Origin: an uncultured Clostridium sp.
GTDB lineage: Bacteria > Bacillota > Clostridia > Christensenellales > Borkfalkiaceae
Direction of reading: 5' to 3'
Length of the DNA: 15,038 bases
Assembly (NCBI GenBank): GCA_900555925.1
Contig: USMU01000048.1
Location: 1 to 15,038 of the forward strand
The notes under the pieces are model-generated. The model did no database searches, had not been told where the DNA came from, and was given only the letters and a program-made list of their open reading frames with translations. Below, in pieces: positions 1 through 7,697 of the stretch (the first letter of the stretch is position 1; every line of letters begins with the position of its first letter). Both the position numbers and the translations under genes were made by a program.

Positions 1-2
1 TA

Positions 3-782
3 GCCGTACTTCTGCCCGCCATGCTCATTCGCGCGGGCGCGACTCAGACCGAAGCACTTCAAATGTTCGGCGTCGTCTCCGGCATGGCCATCCCCATTCT
101 CTCCATTCCTTCCACCGTCATCGGCTCCATCTCCCTCGTCCTCGTTCCCGAGCTTTCCGAAGACTTCTACCGGAAACGCTATAAACAGCTCGGCAAAAAT
201 ATCGAAAAGGGAATTTCCGTTACCGTCCTCGTGGCATGCCTTTTAATCCCCTTATTTTTCGTCCTGGGCGACGATATCGGCAGAGTCTTATACTCCGACG
301 CGGACGCGGGAGAAATGATCCGAAGATGCTGTTTTATGCTCCTGCCCATGAGCCTCACCATGATTTCCACCGGCATTCTCAATTCCATCAACTTTGAGCG
401 GCAAACCCTCGTCTATTACTTTATCGGCGCGGCGCTCATGCTCGGCGCGGTGTTGATTCTGCCGCAATACATCGGCGTCTATGCCTATCCCGTCGGGCTT
501 TCGCTCAGTTATGTCGTATGTTCCACGCTCAATCTCGTCTTTCTTTGCAGAAAATGTCCCCTGCCCCTCTCCCTCTTGAAGCGCAGTCTTATCCTCTGCT
601 CTCTCATGCTCCCCGTTTCCTTAATCGGACAATTCGTCTCCGCCGCTTTGAAAAAATATCTCGGAGCCGTCGCGGCGCTTTCTCTCACCGCCGTCATCAT
701 GTTGATAATTACTTTCGTTTTTTACTTTTTTTGTCACATTTTCTCCCCGAAACCTTTCAAAAAACTGTTATCTGAAAAATAA
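3..782 (+). CDS. SpoVB/MurJ-like polysaccharide flippase, C-terminal part (5' truncated)
   Basis: The reading frame is already open at base 3 and runs to TAA at 780-782, so about 260 residues of a longer protein are visible. The part before the window should hold the first half of the transporter. The visible portion has several hydrophobic segments. It carries the loop typical of the MOP superfamily (MATE/MurJ/SpoVB), where a Gly-Met-Ala-x-Pro stretch is followed by Pro-Ser and then LVPELSE near visible residues 28-52. Members flip lipid-linked glycan or peptidoglycan precursors across the membrane. SpoVB is the sporulation member needed for cortex synthesis. No SpoVB-specific residue can be checked here, so a general Wzx-type flippase is also possible. 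The protein ends in a short basic tail, and no terminator is visible before the pgi promoter that begins 20 bp downstream. Confidence 0.8.
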   Translation, partial: AVLLPAMLIRAGATQTEALQMFGVVSGMAIPILSIPSTVIGSISLVLVPELSEDFYRKRYKQLGKNIEKGISVTVLVACLLIPLFFVLGDDIGRVLYSDADAGEMIRRCCFMLLPMSLTMISTGILNSINFERQTLVYYFIGAALMLGAVLILPQYIGVYAYPVGLSLSYVVCSTLNLVFLCRKCPLPLSLLKRSLILCSLMLPVSLIGQFVSAALKKYLGAVAALSLTAVIMLIITFVFYFFCHIFSPKPFKKLLSEK

Positions 783-802
783 AGAAATCCCCCTTCCAAT
801 CC

Positions 803-831
803 TTGACAGAACGCTTTTTTTGTTCTAAAAT
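803..831 (+). promoter_or_regulatory. Sigma-A-type promoter of pgi
   Basis: TTGACA (803-808) and TAAAAT (826-831) are separated by exactly 17 bp. This is a consensus -35 and a one-mismatch -10. Transcription would start near 838 and give a leader of about 28 nt before the pgi start. It lies immediately after the flippase stop codon, so pgi need not depend on upstream transcription. Confidence 0.8.
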
Positions 832-865
832 AATAATGTGAAAATTTCACCCGGAGGAACACACC

Positions 866-2299
866 ATGGGCTATAAAACCAAAGAATGGCGCGACCACAT
901 GCGCGTTACGCTCGACTACAACAACATGACCGACAAATTTCTCGGCGACAAGGGATTTACTCCCAAGCAGCTTGCGTCCTACAATACCGCGGCTTCCGCC
1001 GCTTTTGCCTACGTAAAAGAAAACAGAGGCAAGGACGAACTGTATATGGGCTGGACGGAGCTTCCCTATAATCAGAAAGAAATCGTCGCGGACATCCTCG
1101 CCACCGCGAGAAACGTGCGCAGAAAATTTCAGTATTTCGTTGTTCTCGGAATCGGCGGAAGCGCCCTCGGCCCCATTATGGCATTCAACGCGCTCTGCCA
1201 TCTGCACTATAACGATCTGCCCAAATCCGTAAGAAAAGGGCCCAAATTCTACGTGGAGGACAACGTCGATCCCGTCAGAATGAAAGATCTCCTAGACGTC
1301 ATCGACCCCGCAAAGACCTGCTTCAACGTCATTTCCAAATCGGGCGCGACCAGCGAGACGATGACGCAGTATCTCATTATCCTCGACCTTCTCAAAAAGG
1401 CGGGTGTGGATGTCAAAGAAAACGTCATTTTCACCACCGACGCCAACAAGGGCAACCTCAAAAAGATTTCCGACGAGGTCGGCGGAATCAAGAGCTATAT
1501 TCTCCCCGACGGCGTGGGCGGAAGATTTTCCGAGCTCTGCCCCGTAGGGCTTCTTCCCGCGGCGGTGCTCGGCATCGACATCAACGGTCTCCTCGCGGGT
1601 GCGGCGTATATGGACAACGTCTGCCGTTATCCTTCCCCTGCAAAGAACCCCGCCCTCATGTGCGCGGTTCTGCAAGTGGCCGCCATGGAACAGGGCAAAA
1701 ACGTGGGCGTCATGATGCCCTATTCGGATAACCTCAAATATCTCGCCGATTGGTATTGCCAGCTTTGGGCGGAATCGCTCGGCAAAAATGTGACGCTGGA
1801 CGGCACCCCCTGCAACGTCGGACAGACTCCCGTCAAATCTCTGGGCGTCACCGACCAGCATTCGCAGGTTCAGCTTTATACCGAAGGTCCCTACGATAAA
1901 GTCGTGACCTTCCTTTCCCTCAAAAAATACGCCTGCTCCATGCCGATCCCCCACGGCTGTGAGAATATCCCCGACGTCGCTTTCCTCGGCGGGCACACCA
2001 TGGAAGAGCTTATTCAGGCGGAAAACGAAGCGACGGCCTATGCGCTGACCAAGGCGGGCAGAATGAACTATACGCTTTGGCTGCCCGAACTCAACGCCTT
2101 CACGCTGGGACAGCTTTTGTTCCTTTTCGAATTGCAGACCGCTTATGCGGGCGCCATGCTCAATATCGATACCTTCAATCAGCCCGGCGTAGAGGAAGGC
2201 AAGAAAGCCACGTTCGCACTGCTCGGAAAAGCGGGCTATTCCGCGAAAAAGGCAGAGCTGGACGCTCAGCCTGCAAAGGATCCGAAATATATTATCTGA
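866..2299 (+). CDS. pgi: Glucose-6-phosphate isomerase
   Basis: This cytoplasmic enzyme interconverts glucose-6-phosphate and fructose-6-phosphate in glycolysis and gluconeogenesis. The 477-residue protein shows the SIS-fold landmarks of the family: GIGGSALGP at 95-103, the phosphate-binding SKSGATSET at 157-165, a GGRFSELCPVGLLP-like stretch near 218-231, and FNQPGVEEGK at 437-446, which corresponds to the second PGI signature containing the catalytic Lys. The length is slightly above the roughly 450 residues usual in Bacillota. The start is ATG 866, preceded by GGAGG at 853-857. The gene has its own sigma-A-type promoter (803-831) and a strong terminator (2373-2405), so it is probably monocistronic. 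Nothing looks damaged. Confidence 0.97.
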   Translation: MGYKTKEWRDHMRVTLDYNNMTDKFLGDKGFTPKQLASYNTAASAAFAYVKENRGKDELYMGWTELPYNQKEIVADILATARNVRRKFQYFVVLGIGGSALGPIMAFNALCHLHYNDLPKSVRKGPKFYVEDNVDPVRMKDLLDVIDPAKTCFNVISKSGATSETMTQYLIILDLLKKAGVDVKENVIFTTDANKGNLKKISDEVGGIKSYILPDGVGGRFSELCPVGLLPAAVLGIDINGLLAGAAYMDNVCRYPSPAKNPALMCAVLQVAAMEQGKNVGVMMPYSDNLKYLADWYCQLWAESLGKNVTLDGTPCNVGQTPVKSLGVTDQHSQVQLYTEGPYDKVVTFLSLKKYACSMPIPHGCENIPDVAFLGGHTMEELIQAENEATAYALTKAGRMNYTLWLPELNAFTLGQLLFLFELQTAYAGAMLNIDTFNQPGVEEGKKATFALLGKAGYSAKKAELDAQPAKDPKYII

Positions 2300-2372
2300 T
2301 GAAAAACAAAGTATCTGACAGAAAAATATAATCGGTTGCTAGATGAAGGGCTACCCCCCCCTTCGATATTTC

Positions 2373-2405
2373 TCCCCGAAACGAACATGTTTCGGGGATT
2401 TTTTT
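2373..2405 (+). terminator. Rho-independent terminator of pgi
   Basis: A perfect 10-bp stem, TCCCCGAAAC (2373-2382) with GTTTCGGGGA (2389-2398), closes a 6-nt loop and is followed by seven T residues (2399-2405). It lies 73 nt after the pgi stop and isolates pgi from the mazF-type gene. Confidence 0.92.
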
Positions 2406-2445
2406 CCAAATTCGGTATAAAATCCCCGTTTTGCGGGAATACTCT

Positions 2446-2480
2446 CTGTTGAACAGGAAAACAGCTCCTTTACATATAAT
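2446..2480 (+). promoter_or_regulatory. Possible promoter of the mazF-type gene, with a small inverted repeat
   Basis: A perfect TATAAT sits at 2475-2480, 37 nt before the start codon. The best upstream hexamer, TTGAAC (2449-2454), is 20 bp away, which is longer than ideal, so the -35 call is weak. The -35 region overlaps a short dyad, CTGTT (2446-2450) and AACAG (2452-2456), which could be an operator but is too short to be convincing. Confidence 0.45.
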
Positions 2481-2517
2481 GCACTAAGGGAGTTTTTCCA
2501 CACGAGAGGTGTCTTAT

Positions 2518-2868
2518 ATGAATGTCAAACGAGGGGAACTTTACTATGCCGATTTATCGCCGGTGGTCGGCAGCGAACAGGGCGGCATCCGTCCCGTTCT
2601 GGTGGTGCAGAACGATGTCGGGAACAAATACTCCCCCACGATCATCGCCGCGGCGGTCACCAGCAAAATCAACAAGGCGAAACTTCCCACCCATATCGAA
2701 CTGCCTTCCGCTTACGGATTGGCGAAAGACAGCGTCATTCTTTTGGAACAAATCCGTACCATCGACAAACGCCGCTTAAAAGAACGCATCGGCGAGCTTC
2801 CCCCCTCGACGATGAACCGAGTCAACAAGGCAATTTTAATCAGTCTCGGCTTCACGCAGGAGAACTGA
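2518..2868 (+). CDS. mazF: MazF/EndoA (NdoA)-type mRNA endoribonuclease toxin
   Basis: This is a type II toxin-antitoxin ribonuclease of the PemK/MazF fold that cleaves single-stranded mRNA at short sequence motifs. The start chosen is ATG 2518, which has GAGAGGTG just upstream (2504-2511). A GTG at 2509 in the same frame lies inside that ribosome binding site. From 2518 the protein is 116 residues, the same length as Bacillus subtilis EndoA as recalled. It keeps the N-terminal signature [20 protein letters not shown], plus Arg25 and Thr48, which match the catalytic pair known from EndoA. The LPTHIEL and LLEQIRTID segments are also typical. No MazE-like antitoxin gene lies beside it: the space back to the pgi terminator is only about 110 bp. 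The nearest downstream gene is spoIIE, behind a terminator. Confidence 0.93.
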   Translation: MNVKRGELYYADLSPVVGSEQGGIRPVLVVQNDVGNKYSPTIIAAAVTSKINKAKLPTHIELPSAYGLAKDSVILLEQIRTIDKRRLKERIGELPPSTMNRVNKAILISLGFTQEN

Positions 2869-2972
2869 CCGCCAAAGCGTTTTCTTTTTCCGCTCACACG
2901 ATGTTTTTCATCATCTTCCCCCATACCGCGTAAGAATGACGGACGTTCGTCCCTCTTTCTTGCGAACAACTC

Positions 2973-3009
2973 AAAACGGTGCGAAGCGTTCCCGCTTTGC
3001 ACCGTTTTT
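2973..3009 (+). terminator. Strong intrinsic terminator between mazF and spoIIE
   Basis: A 16-bp stem with one G-U pair, AAAACGGTGCGAAGCG (2973-2988) with CGCTTTGCACCGTTTT (2993-3008), closes a TTCC loop and runs into a T tract ending at 3009. On the opposite strand the equivalent position is a G-T to A-C mismatch, so the hairpin is best formed by the plus-strand RNA. It ends mazF transcription and separates it from spoIIE. The remaining 299-bp gap (2869-3167) shows no gene. Confidence 0.9.
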
Positions 3010-3100
3010 ATATATGCCCGCCGAAAGAACGGGGCGATTACGAGCGCAAGGTTCCCCTCGTGCGGGTTTTCGTCCGGGAAAGCCAAAATAGAGCAAAATC

Positions 3101-3133
3101 AGTCAAATTCCGCGCCCGCGTTTTTGTTATAGT
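3101..3133 (+). promoter_or_regulatory. Possible spoIIE promoter with weak Spo0A-box-like site
   Basis: An extended -10, TGT followed by TATAGT (3125-3133), lies 35 nt before the spoIIE start. There is no convincing -35 hexamer at normal spacing. Upstream, AGTCAAA (3101-3107) matches five of seven positions of the Spo0A box TGTCGAA. In Bacillus subtilis spoIIE is transcribed by sigma-A with Spo0A activation, so a promoter lacking a good -35 would fit. The box is degenerate and this is an inference only. Confidence 0.35.
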
Positions 3134-3167
3134 GATTGCTGAAATATCCCTATGCCCGGAGGCCTTT

Positions 3168-5471
3168 ATGAACGAACGCCAAAAGCTCAATTTTTCTACC
3201 GTTTTTCTTTACATACTTCTATTTACGGCGATGTTTTCCCTCTATTACGTCGGACGGAACGGTGAACCTTTCGGACTCGCCCTCCTGTATGCCATGTTGG
3301 TCGCGGGACTGAATCCCGTCGTATCCTGTCTTTTATATCTCTTGTCCGGATTGTCGGGATTTACGCTCTCAGTTTTGCCCGTCTATGCGGGACAAGCCGC
3401 GATTCTCTGTATTGTATTCTGTGTCTATGCAAAGCTCAAAAAGAAAGCCGTGGCGATTCCTCTCGTCTGCGTATCTCTGTCCTTGGCGCTCTTTGTAGCC
3501 TTTTCTCCTTTTACGCCCTACAATATCCCCTTAAATCTCCCCTTTACGTTGGGGGCAATCTCTCAAAAAGTTATTCTTTCAGGGCTCATCTTTCTGCTTT
3601 CGGCCATGTTTACGGTCTCGCTTAAAGCGTTGCTCAATAAATTACTTCGCTGTCGGCTCAAAGCGGAAGAAATTATCTTTTCCGTTCTTTTTTTCGTGCT
3701 CTGCGGTGTCGGACTCTGCCGAATAGCCAGCGTCACTGCTTACATGGGTATTGCATTCTTTATTTTATTATTGTTTGCTTGCGCAACGAAGGACGCTTCC
3801 GCGCTCATTGCGGCGTTTGCGCTCAGTCTGCCGCCCGCGCTTGTCGGAGGAGTTTCTCCCGAAAGATTTTTCCTTTACGGGACAGCGGTCGCCCTCTTTA
3901 TCAAAATGGGACGACTTCCCGCCGTTTTGGCCCTCCTCGGCATATTTTTCACTTACGGGTATTTCGACGGAATTTATTCGTTGCAAACCTCCTTTTTGGT
4001 ACAGTCTCTCCTTTCCGCCCTCATTCCCTGCCTGTTATTTTTACTCATTCCTCCTCCCTTCGTCAGAAAAATGGAAGATAAATTGATTTTTTATCGGGAA
4101 AAGCACCTCTCCCGTATTGCCATCAACCGCAACCGCGCTTCCATAGGAGAACAACTCTTTGAAATTTCGGGCGTATTCAGGGAAATACAGACCACTTTTG
4201 CGGCACTCGGGACTAATGAGGCGGAGGAAGGCGCAAAGGAATACATAAGGGGCTGCGTCATTGAAAGCGTATGCAAATCGTGTACCAATTACCGAACCTG
4301 CATGTTGCACGGCTTAGAAAACGGACTGAATAAACTCATCGACGTAGGCTGTGCGAAGGGAAAAACCAGTCTCATCGATATTCCCACCGACCTCGCCGAT
4401 ACCTGTATCAATCAAAGCGGCGTCTTGTATGCCGTAAATCGTCAAATCGGGGATTATCGAAAATATATGCTGGAAACGGAAAACGCCGCTTCGGGCCGGC
4501 AGCTCCTTGCCAATCAGGCACAGGGCGTAAGTGAAATTCTCAAAAATATCGCCCTCGAACAGAGTGAACCCCTCACGATTTATTCGGACAAAGAGAAACA
4601 ACTGAACGTAGCGCTCCTGAAAGCGGGTATCGTGTGTTCGGAAGTTTTAATTACGGGTGACGAGGACGACCTCACATTATCCCTCATCACCTTCGGAAAA
4701 GCGGACGTAAAAAAGATAGCAGCCATTGCCTCGCACGTGCTCGGAAATCCTCTCATTATTTCCGAAAGGCTCACGCTCAGCAAGGATAAATTCTGCTGTA
4801 TTTTACACAAGAAACCCTATTTCGACGCGGCATTCGGCGTGGCTTCTCTCACCAAAGCGGGAGAGGCCGCCAGCGGGGATACGCACTCCGTCATCAAGAT
4901 AGACGAACGACGATTTATGATCGCGCTTTCCGACGGCATGGGCAGCGGAGAATATGCGCGGCGGATTTCCGAAAGCACCATTTCCCTGTTAGAAAGTTTT
5001 TATCGCGCAAAAATGCCCTCCTCTCTGGTGCTCTCCACCATCAACAAATTGCTTACGTTCAGTCGGGAGGAAACGTTCGCATGTGTCGATATCGCCGTAG
5101 TAGACCTCGACAACGGCGCGGCCGACATCGTCAAAATCGGCTCGCCCATGGGATTCATTCTTTCGGGAAATACATTAAAAATTCTCGAAAGCGGTTCCCT
5201 GCCGCTCGGAATCCTTGAATCTCTTCACCCCGATACCTCTTCTTATACGTTACAGGAGGACGACGTTTTGCTCTTTTTAAGCGACGGTATTACGTCCGCA
5301 TTCGGTTCTTCCGCCGATCTTTACGAAACCTTAAAAAATATCCCCGCGGCTAATCCCCAACAGCTCGCCGATACGATTTTGAATCAGGCCGTGGCTTTAT
5401 ACGGCGGTTCGGCAAAGGACGACATGACCGTGTTAGCCGTCCGGCTTTTCAAAAGTTTAGACGCGGCATAA
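3168..5471 (+). CDS. spoIIE: Stage II sporulation protein E (SpoIIE), membrane-bound PP2C phosphatase
   Basis: SpoIIE dephosphorylates the anti-anti-sigma factor SpoIIAA at the asymmetric septum, releasing sigma-F in the forespore. From ATG 3168 (GGAGG at 3158-3162) the protein has 767 residues, somewhat shorter than the Bacillus subtilis protein. Residues 10 to 300 form about ten membrane segments. The linker begins with NRNRASIGEQLFEISGVF near 321-337 and holds a Cys cluster at C363, C369, C372 and C378. The C-terminal PP2C domain keeps metal-binding acidic motifs: DGMGSG at 589-594, LSDGIT with D706, and DDMTV with D751-D752. The open frame extends upstream to a GTG at 2979, but that lies inside the terminator stem. 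The gene is flanked by terminators and is probably monocistronic. The spoIIAA/AB partners are not in the window. Confidence 0.96.
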   Translation: MNERQKLNFSTVFLYILLFTAMFSLYYVGRNGEPFGLALLYAMLVAGLNPVVSCLLYLLSGLSGFTLSVLPVYAGQAAILCIVFCVYAKLKKKAVAIPLVCVSLSLALFVAFSPFTPYNIPLNLPFTLGAISQKVILSGLIFLLSAMFTVSLKALLNKLLRCRLKAEEIIFSVLFFVLCGVGLCRIASVTAYMGIAFFILLLFACATKDASALIAAFALSLPPALVGGVSPERFFLYGTAVALFIKMGRLPAVLALLGIFFTYGYFDGIYSLQTSFLVQSLLSALIPCLLFLLIPPPFVRKMEDKLIFYREKHLSRIAINRNRASIGEQLFEISGVFREIQTTFAALGTNEAEEGAKEYIRGCVIESVCKSCTNYRTCMLHGLENGLNKLIDVGCAKGKTSLIDIPTDLADTCINQSGVLYAVNRQIGDYRKYMLETENAASGRQLLANQAQGVSEILKNIALEQSEPLTIYSDKEKQLNVALLKAGIVCSEVLITGDEDDLTLSLITFGKADVKKIAAIASHVLGNPLIISERLTLSKDKFCCILHKKPYFDAAFGVASLTKAGEAASGDTHSVIKIDERRFMIALSDGMGSGEYARRISESTISLLESFYRAKMPSSLVLSTINKLLTFSREETFACVDIAVVDLDNGAADIVKIGSPMGFILSGNTLKILESGSLPLGILESLHPDTSSYTLQEDDVLLFLSDGITSAFGSSADLYETLKNIPAANPQQLADTILNQAVALYGGSAKDDMTVLAVRLFKSLDAA

Positions 5472-5557
5472 CGCCGAAATATAACGATCCCCTCACGATA
5501 TAATAAATATATAGCCGCAAATAAAATCTATTCGGTGCAGTAGAAAAATTGCTTTGC

Positions 5558-5571
5558 AAAAAGCGCTTTCA
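5558..5571. promoter_or_regulatory. CcpA cre-like palindrome
   Basis: The 14-mer here matches the cre consensus TGAAAGCGCTTTCA at 12 of 14 positions (the first two differ) and contains the perfect palindrome AAAGCGCTTT (5560-5569). It lies in the gap downstream of both spoIIE and the convergent operon, an unusual place for a catabolite-repression site. A weak promoter-like pair on the plus strand, TTGCAA (5554-5559) and TTCAAT (5577-5582), overlaps it. Function is uncertain. Confidence 0.35.
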
Positions 5572-5605
5572 GTAAATTCAATCGGAATAATATCTCGCTC
5601 AAAAG

Positions 5606-5648
5606 CCAAAAAGCAGACGCTCCCTCTCAGGAACGCCTGCTTTTTTGG
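5606..5648 (-). terminator. Terminator of the minus-strand operon, shared at a convergent junction
   Basis: The arms are 5608-5623 and 5630-5645: A5/T5, GCAG/CTGC, CG/CG and TCC/GGA. Two opposed positions separate the blocks, 5617/5636 and 5620/5633. In plus-strand RNA these are A-C and C-A mismatches, but in minus-strand RNA both become G-U pairs, so the hairpin is continuous only for transcripts of the 5673-8560 operon. A run of five U follows on that strand. The six T at 5641-5646 may still let it stop spoIIE transcripts. Confidence 0.75.
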
Positions 5649-5672
5649 TTGCTTCGAATAAACTTTATTGTT

Positions 5673-7697
5673 TTATTTTGTCTCTTCCGCAGAATTCGCT
5701 TCTTGATTTTCCTTCTGCTTTGCCCTGAATATCTTACGCAGCTGGAATACACCGCCGCACTCCGGACAACGATATGCAAATGCACCTTCCTTAACCGTCA
5801 GTTTCGTTGCACAATCGGGACAAGTTACCGTCCATTTCTTGGGCGGAAGCGGCTTGGACAAATCTTCCTTGGATAAATCGGACGCTTCGGGATAGTCGTC
5901 GAAATTCGGCTTCTTGGGCATCTGATATGTATAGGTTTCCATTAAGGGCTCTTTGGCCTGAGACGCTTCGGGGGCGGGAGCAGGAATCAAAGCGGGTACG
6001 TTCGTTTCCTTGGTCTCCATCATCGCAGGCTCCGTCACGGTTGAAGCAATTCCGCTGTCTTCCGAAGGCATAGGTTGTTTCGCTTTGCGCATCCACTTTT
6101 CCGCCAAAGCTCTTTCAACAGCAGCTCTCTCTGCGGCCGCACGACTCTCCTTTTTCGCCATTTTTTCATCAGCGCGACGAGCCTGCTTACTTTCAGGCAT
6201 CGCGGATTTTTCCTCCGGCTTCGGTTCCGCGGACTTTTCTTCCGTTTTAATTTCAGTTTCCTGATTTTCTTCGCAAACAGGTTCCTGTACGTATTGATAA
6301 GGATTGAACGGGCGATAAGGTCTGCCGTTATTCCAATAAGAGCTATACGGAGGCATATACGGATTATTCATGTATGGGTTAGCATATCCGTAAACAGGCT
6401 GGCCGTTCTCCTCCGTTCCGGGCGACTGCATAGGAGGCATCTGCGGTCCCGCAATCATCGGCATGACCATAATCGGTTGCCCGTTAGGCTGCATGAAAAT
6501 AGCAGGTTGAGTAATGCACTGCAAAGGTACATGATACATCGCAGGAACATTTTCGTTCGCAGTTTCCTTTTCCGTATTCGTTTCTGCGGGATGATCAGGA
6601 TCGATGTCCACTTCTTCTTCCGTCTCCGAAGCTGCAGCGGGTTCCTCTGCAAGCTTACCCTTTACGTTAGGCAGACGACACATGCAGAATTCTTCGATAA
6701 TCGCGGCAAGAGCGACGATAGCGAGATATAAGGTGCTCATCGTGGGAGCGATGAAATCCCGCTTTCCTTCCGCTACAAACAAAAGCGCAAACAAGGCAGC
6801 CGCCGTAATCAAAGTAAAGATAGAGAATACTCGGAAATTCTTCATGCCGGAGGCTTCCATCCCCTCGCGGTCAAACTCTGTCGCCGCAGTAGCATGCTTC
6901 AAAAGTACCAATGTCCAAATACAAATGAGAAGCTGCAACAGAGGCAGAACGCCATAGATCAAAACGTCCATCTTTACCTTGAACAGTTCGCTGAATGCGT
7001 TCTTTTCCAACCATTTCACCGCATTGAGCATTAAATTGCTCTCGGAAATGAAATACATGATGAGCCCGACAAAGACGAGCTGAGCGATATTGCGGAAGAA
7101 GGGAGCGATTCTTCCCAACGTGCGTTTTTCTTCCGCGGGATTATCCCCGACCGTAAACAAGCTGACGTTTCCGCCCACGAGACCGCACCAGAAATGGAAA
7201 ATGAGTCCCACTGCAACGGAAATATAGAACAGGTTGGCAAATCCCGCCCCGGAAACGAGATGAATGATAAAGGGGAACGCGATAAATACGCAATATGTAC
7301 CGGAGAAAATCTTTCCCATCTCCTCCATCGCGATAGCGTTGCGGTTAAATCCGTTCAGTCGGGAAGCCTTCTTCTTAAACAGACGGCTAAGTCTGGACAA
7401 GGATTTAAGTACATTGATAACGACGGTCAGAAGCAACAACGCATATACGAGCGCAACAAAGGCGTTGAGGATAACGGGCGCTTCGGAGGTCTTAATATTT
7501 TTAAGTTCAAGGAAGGGCTTCCAGAAATTTTTCACCCACATCGAGCCCACGGACGTACCGTAAACGAGGGGCAGGAAAGCCATCACGGCGAGGAACGCCG
7601 TGGCGATCAGATAGAGAATCCCCACGAATTCCGCTTTGGAATGTGTCTTGGCAATGCGTTTTTTAACCGATACGGCTTTTTTCATATTCTCTTTCAT
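5673..7697 (-). CDS. Polytopic membrane protein with Pro/Tyr-rich tail and C-terminal zinc ribbon, function unknown
   Basis: The family is not recognised. The 674-residue protein has about eight hydrophobic segments between residues 22 and 342 (near 24-47, 76-98, 130-149, 155-177, 202-218, 246-267, 289-309 and 321-338). An acidic linker (350-385) follows, then a Pro/Tyr/Asn/Met-rich stretch (386-472), then a Glu/Lys/Ala/Arg-rich, probably helical or coiled-coil part (475-545), then a Pro/Glu-rich linker. The protein ends with a zinc ribbon, CxxC at C626/C629 and CPECG at C644/C647. The start is ATG 7697, preceded by AAGGAGG (7708-7714) inside the end of the upstream gene; its ATGA overlaps that gene's stop, so the pair should be translationally coupled. 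A zinc ribbon after a low-complexity tail suggests a cytoplasmic C-terminus that binds a partner or nucleic acid, but this is inference. Confidence 0.85.
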   Translation of the reverse strand: MKENMKKAVSVKKRIAKTHSKAEFVGILYLIATAFLAVMAFLPLVYGTSVGSMWVKNFWKPFLELKNIKTSEAPVILNAFVALVYALLLLTVVINVLKSLSRLSRLFKKKASRLNGFNRNAIAMEEMGKIFSGTYCVFIAFPFIIHLVSGAGFANLFYISVAVGLIFHFWCGLVGGNVSLFTVGDNPAEEKRTLGRIAPFFRNIAQLVFVGLIMYFISESNLMLNAVKWLEKNAFSELFKVKMDVLIYGVLPLLQLLICIWTLVLLKHATAATEFDREGMEASGMKNFRVFSIFTLITAAALFALLFVAEGKRDFIAPTMSTLYLAIVALAAIIEEFCMCRLPNVKGKLAEEPAAASETEEEVDIDPDHPAETNTEKETANENVPAMYHVPLQCITQPAIFMQPNGQPIMVMPMIAGPQMPPMQSPGTEENGQPVYGYANPYMNNPYMPPYSSYWNNGRPYRPFNPYQYVQEPVCEENQETEIKTEEKSAEPKPEEKSAMPESKQARRADEKMAKKESRAAAERAAVERALAEKWMRKAKQPMPSEDSGIASTVTEPAMMETKETNVPALIPAPAPEASQAKEPLMETYTYQMPKKPNFDDYPEASDLSKEDLSKPLPPKKWTVTCPDCATKLTVKEGAFAYRCPECGGVFQLRKIFRAKQKENQEANSAEETK

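Noticed and set aside
734..1996. Long minus-strand frames opposite pgi (734-1207 and 1292-1996)
   Set aside because: They lie antisense to a clearly conserved pgi gene, lack recognisable motifs and ribosome binding sites, and are explained by pgi codon bias.
2345..2364. GAAGGG/CCCTTC hairpin before the pgi terminator
   Set aside because: The stem is only 6 bp with a loop of C residues, and no T tract follows. The strong hairpin just downstream explains termination.
2979..3167. Longer spoIIE reading frame starting at GTG 2979
   Set aside because: The GTG lies inside the 16-bp terminator stem and has no suitable ribosome binding site, while ATG 3168 has GGAGG 5 nt upstream and gives a normal SpoIIE N-terminus.
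6075..6731. 218-codon plus-strand frame inside the zinc-ribbon membrane protein gene
   Set aside because: Its Arg/His/Phe-rich composition is typical of an antisense shadow, and the minus-strand frame has membrane segments, a zinc ribbon, a ribosome binding site and a promoter.
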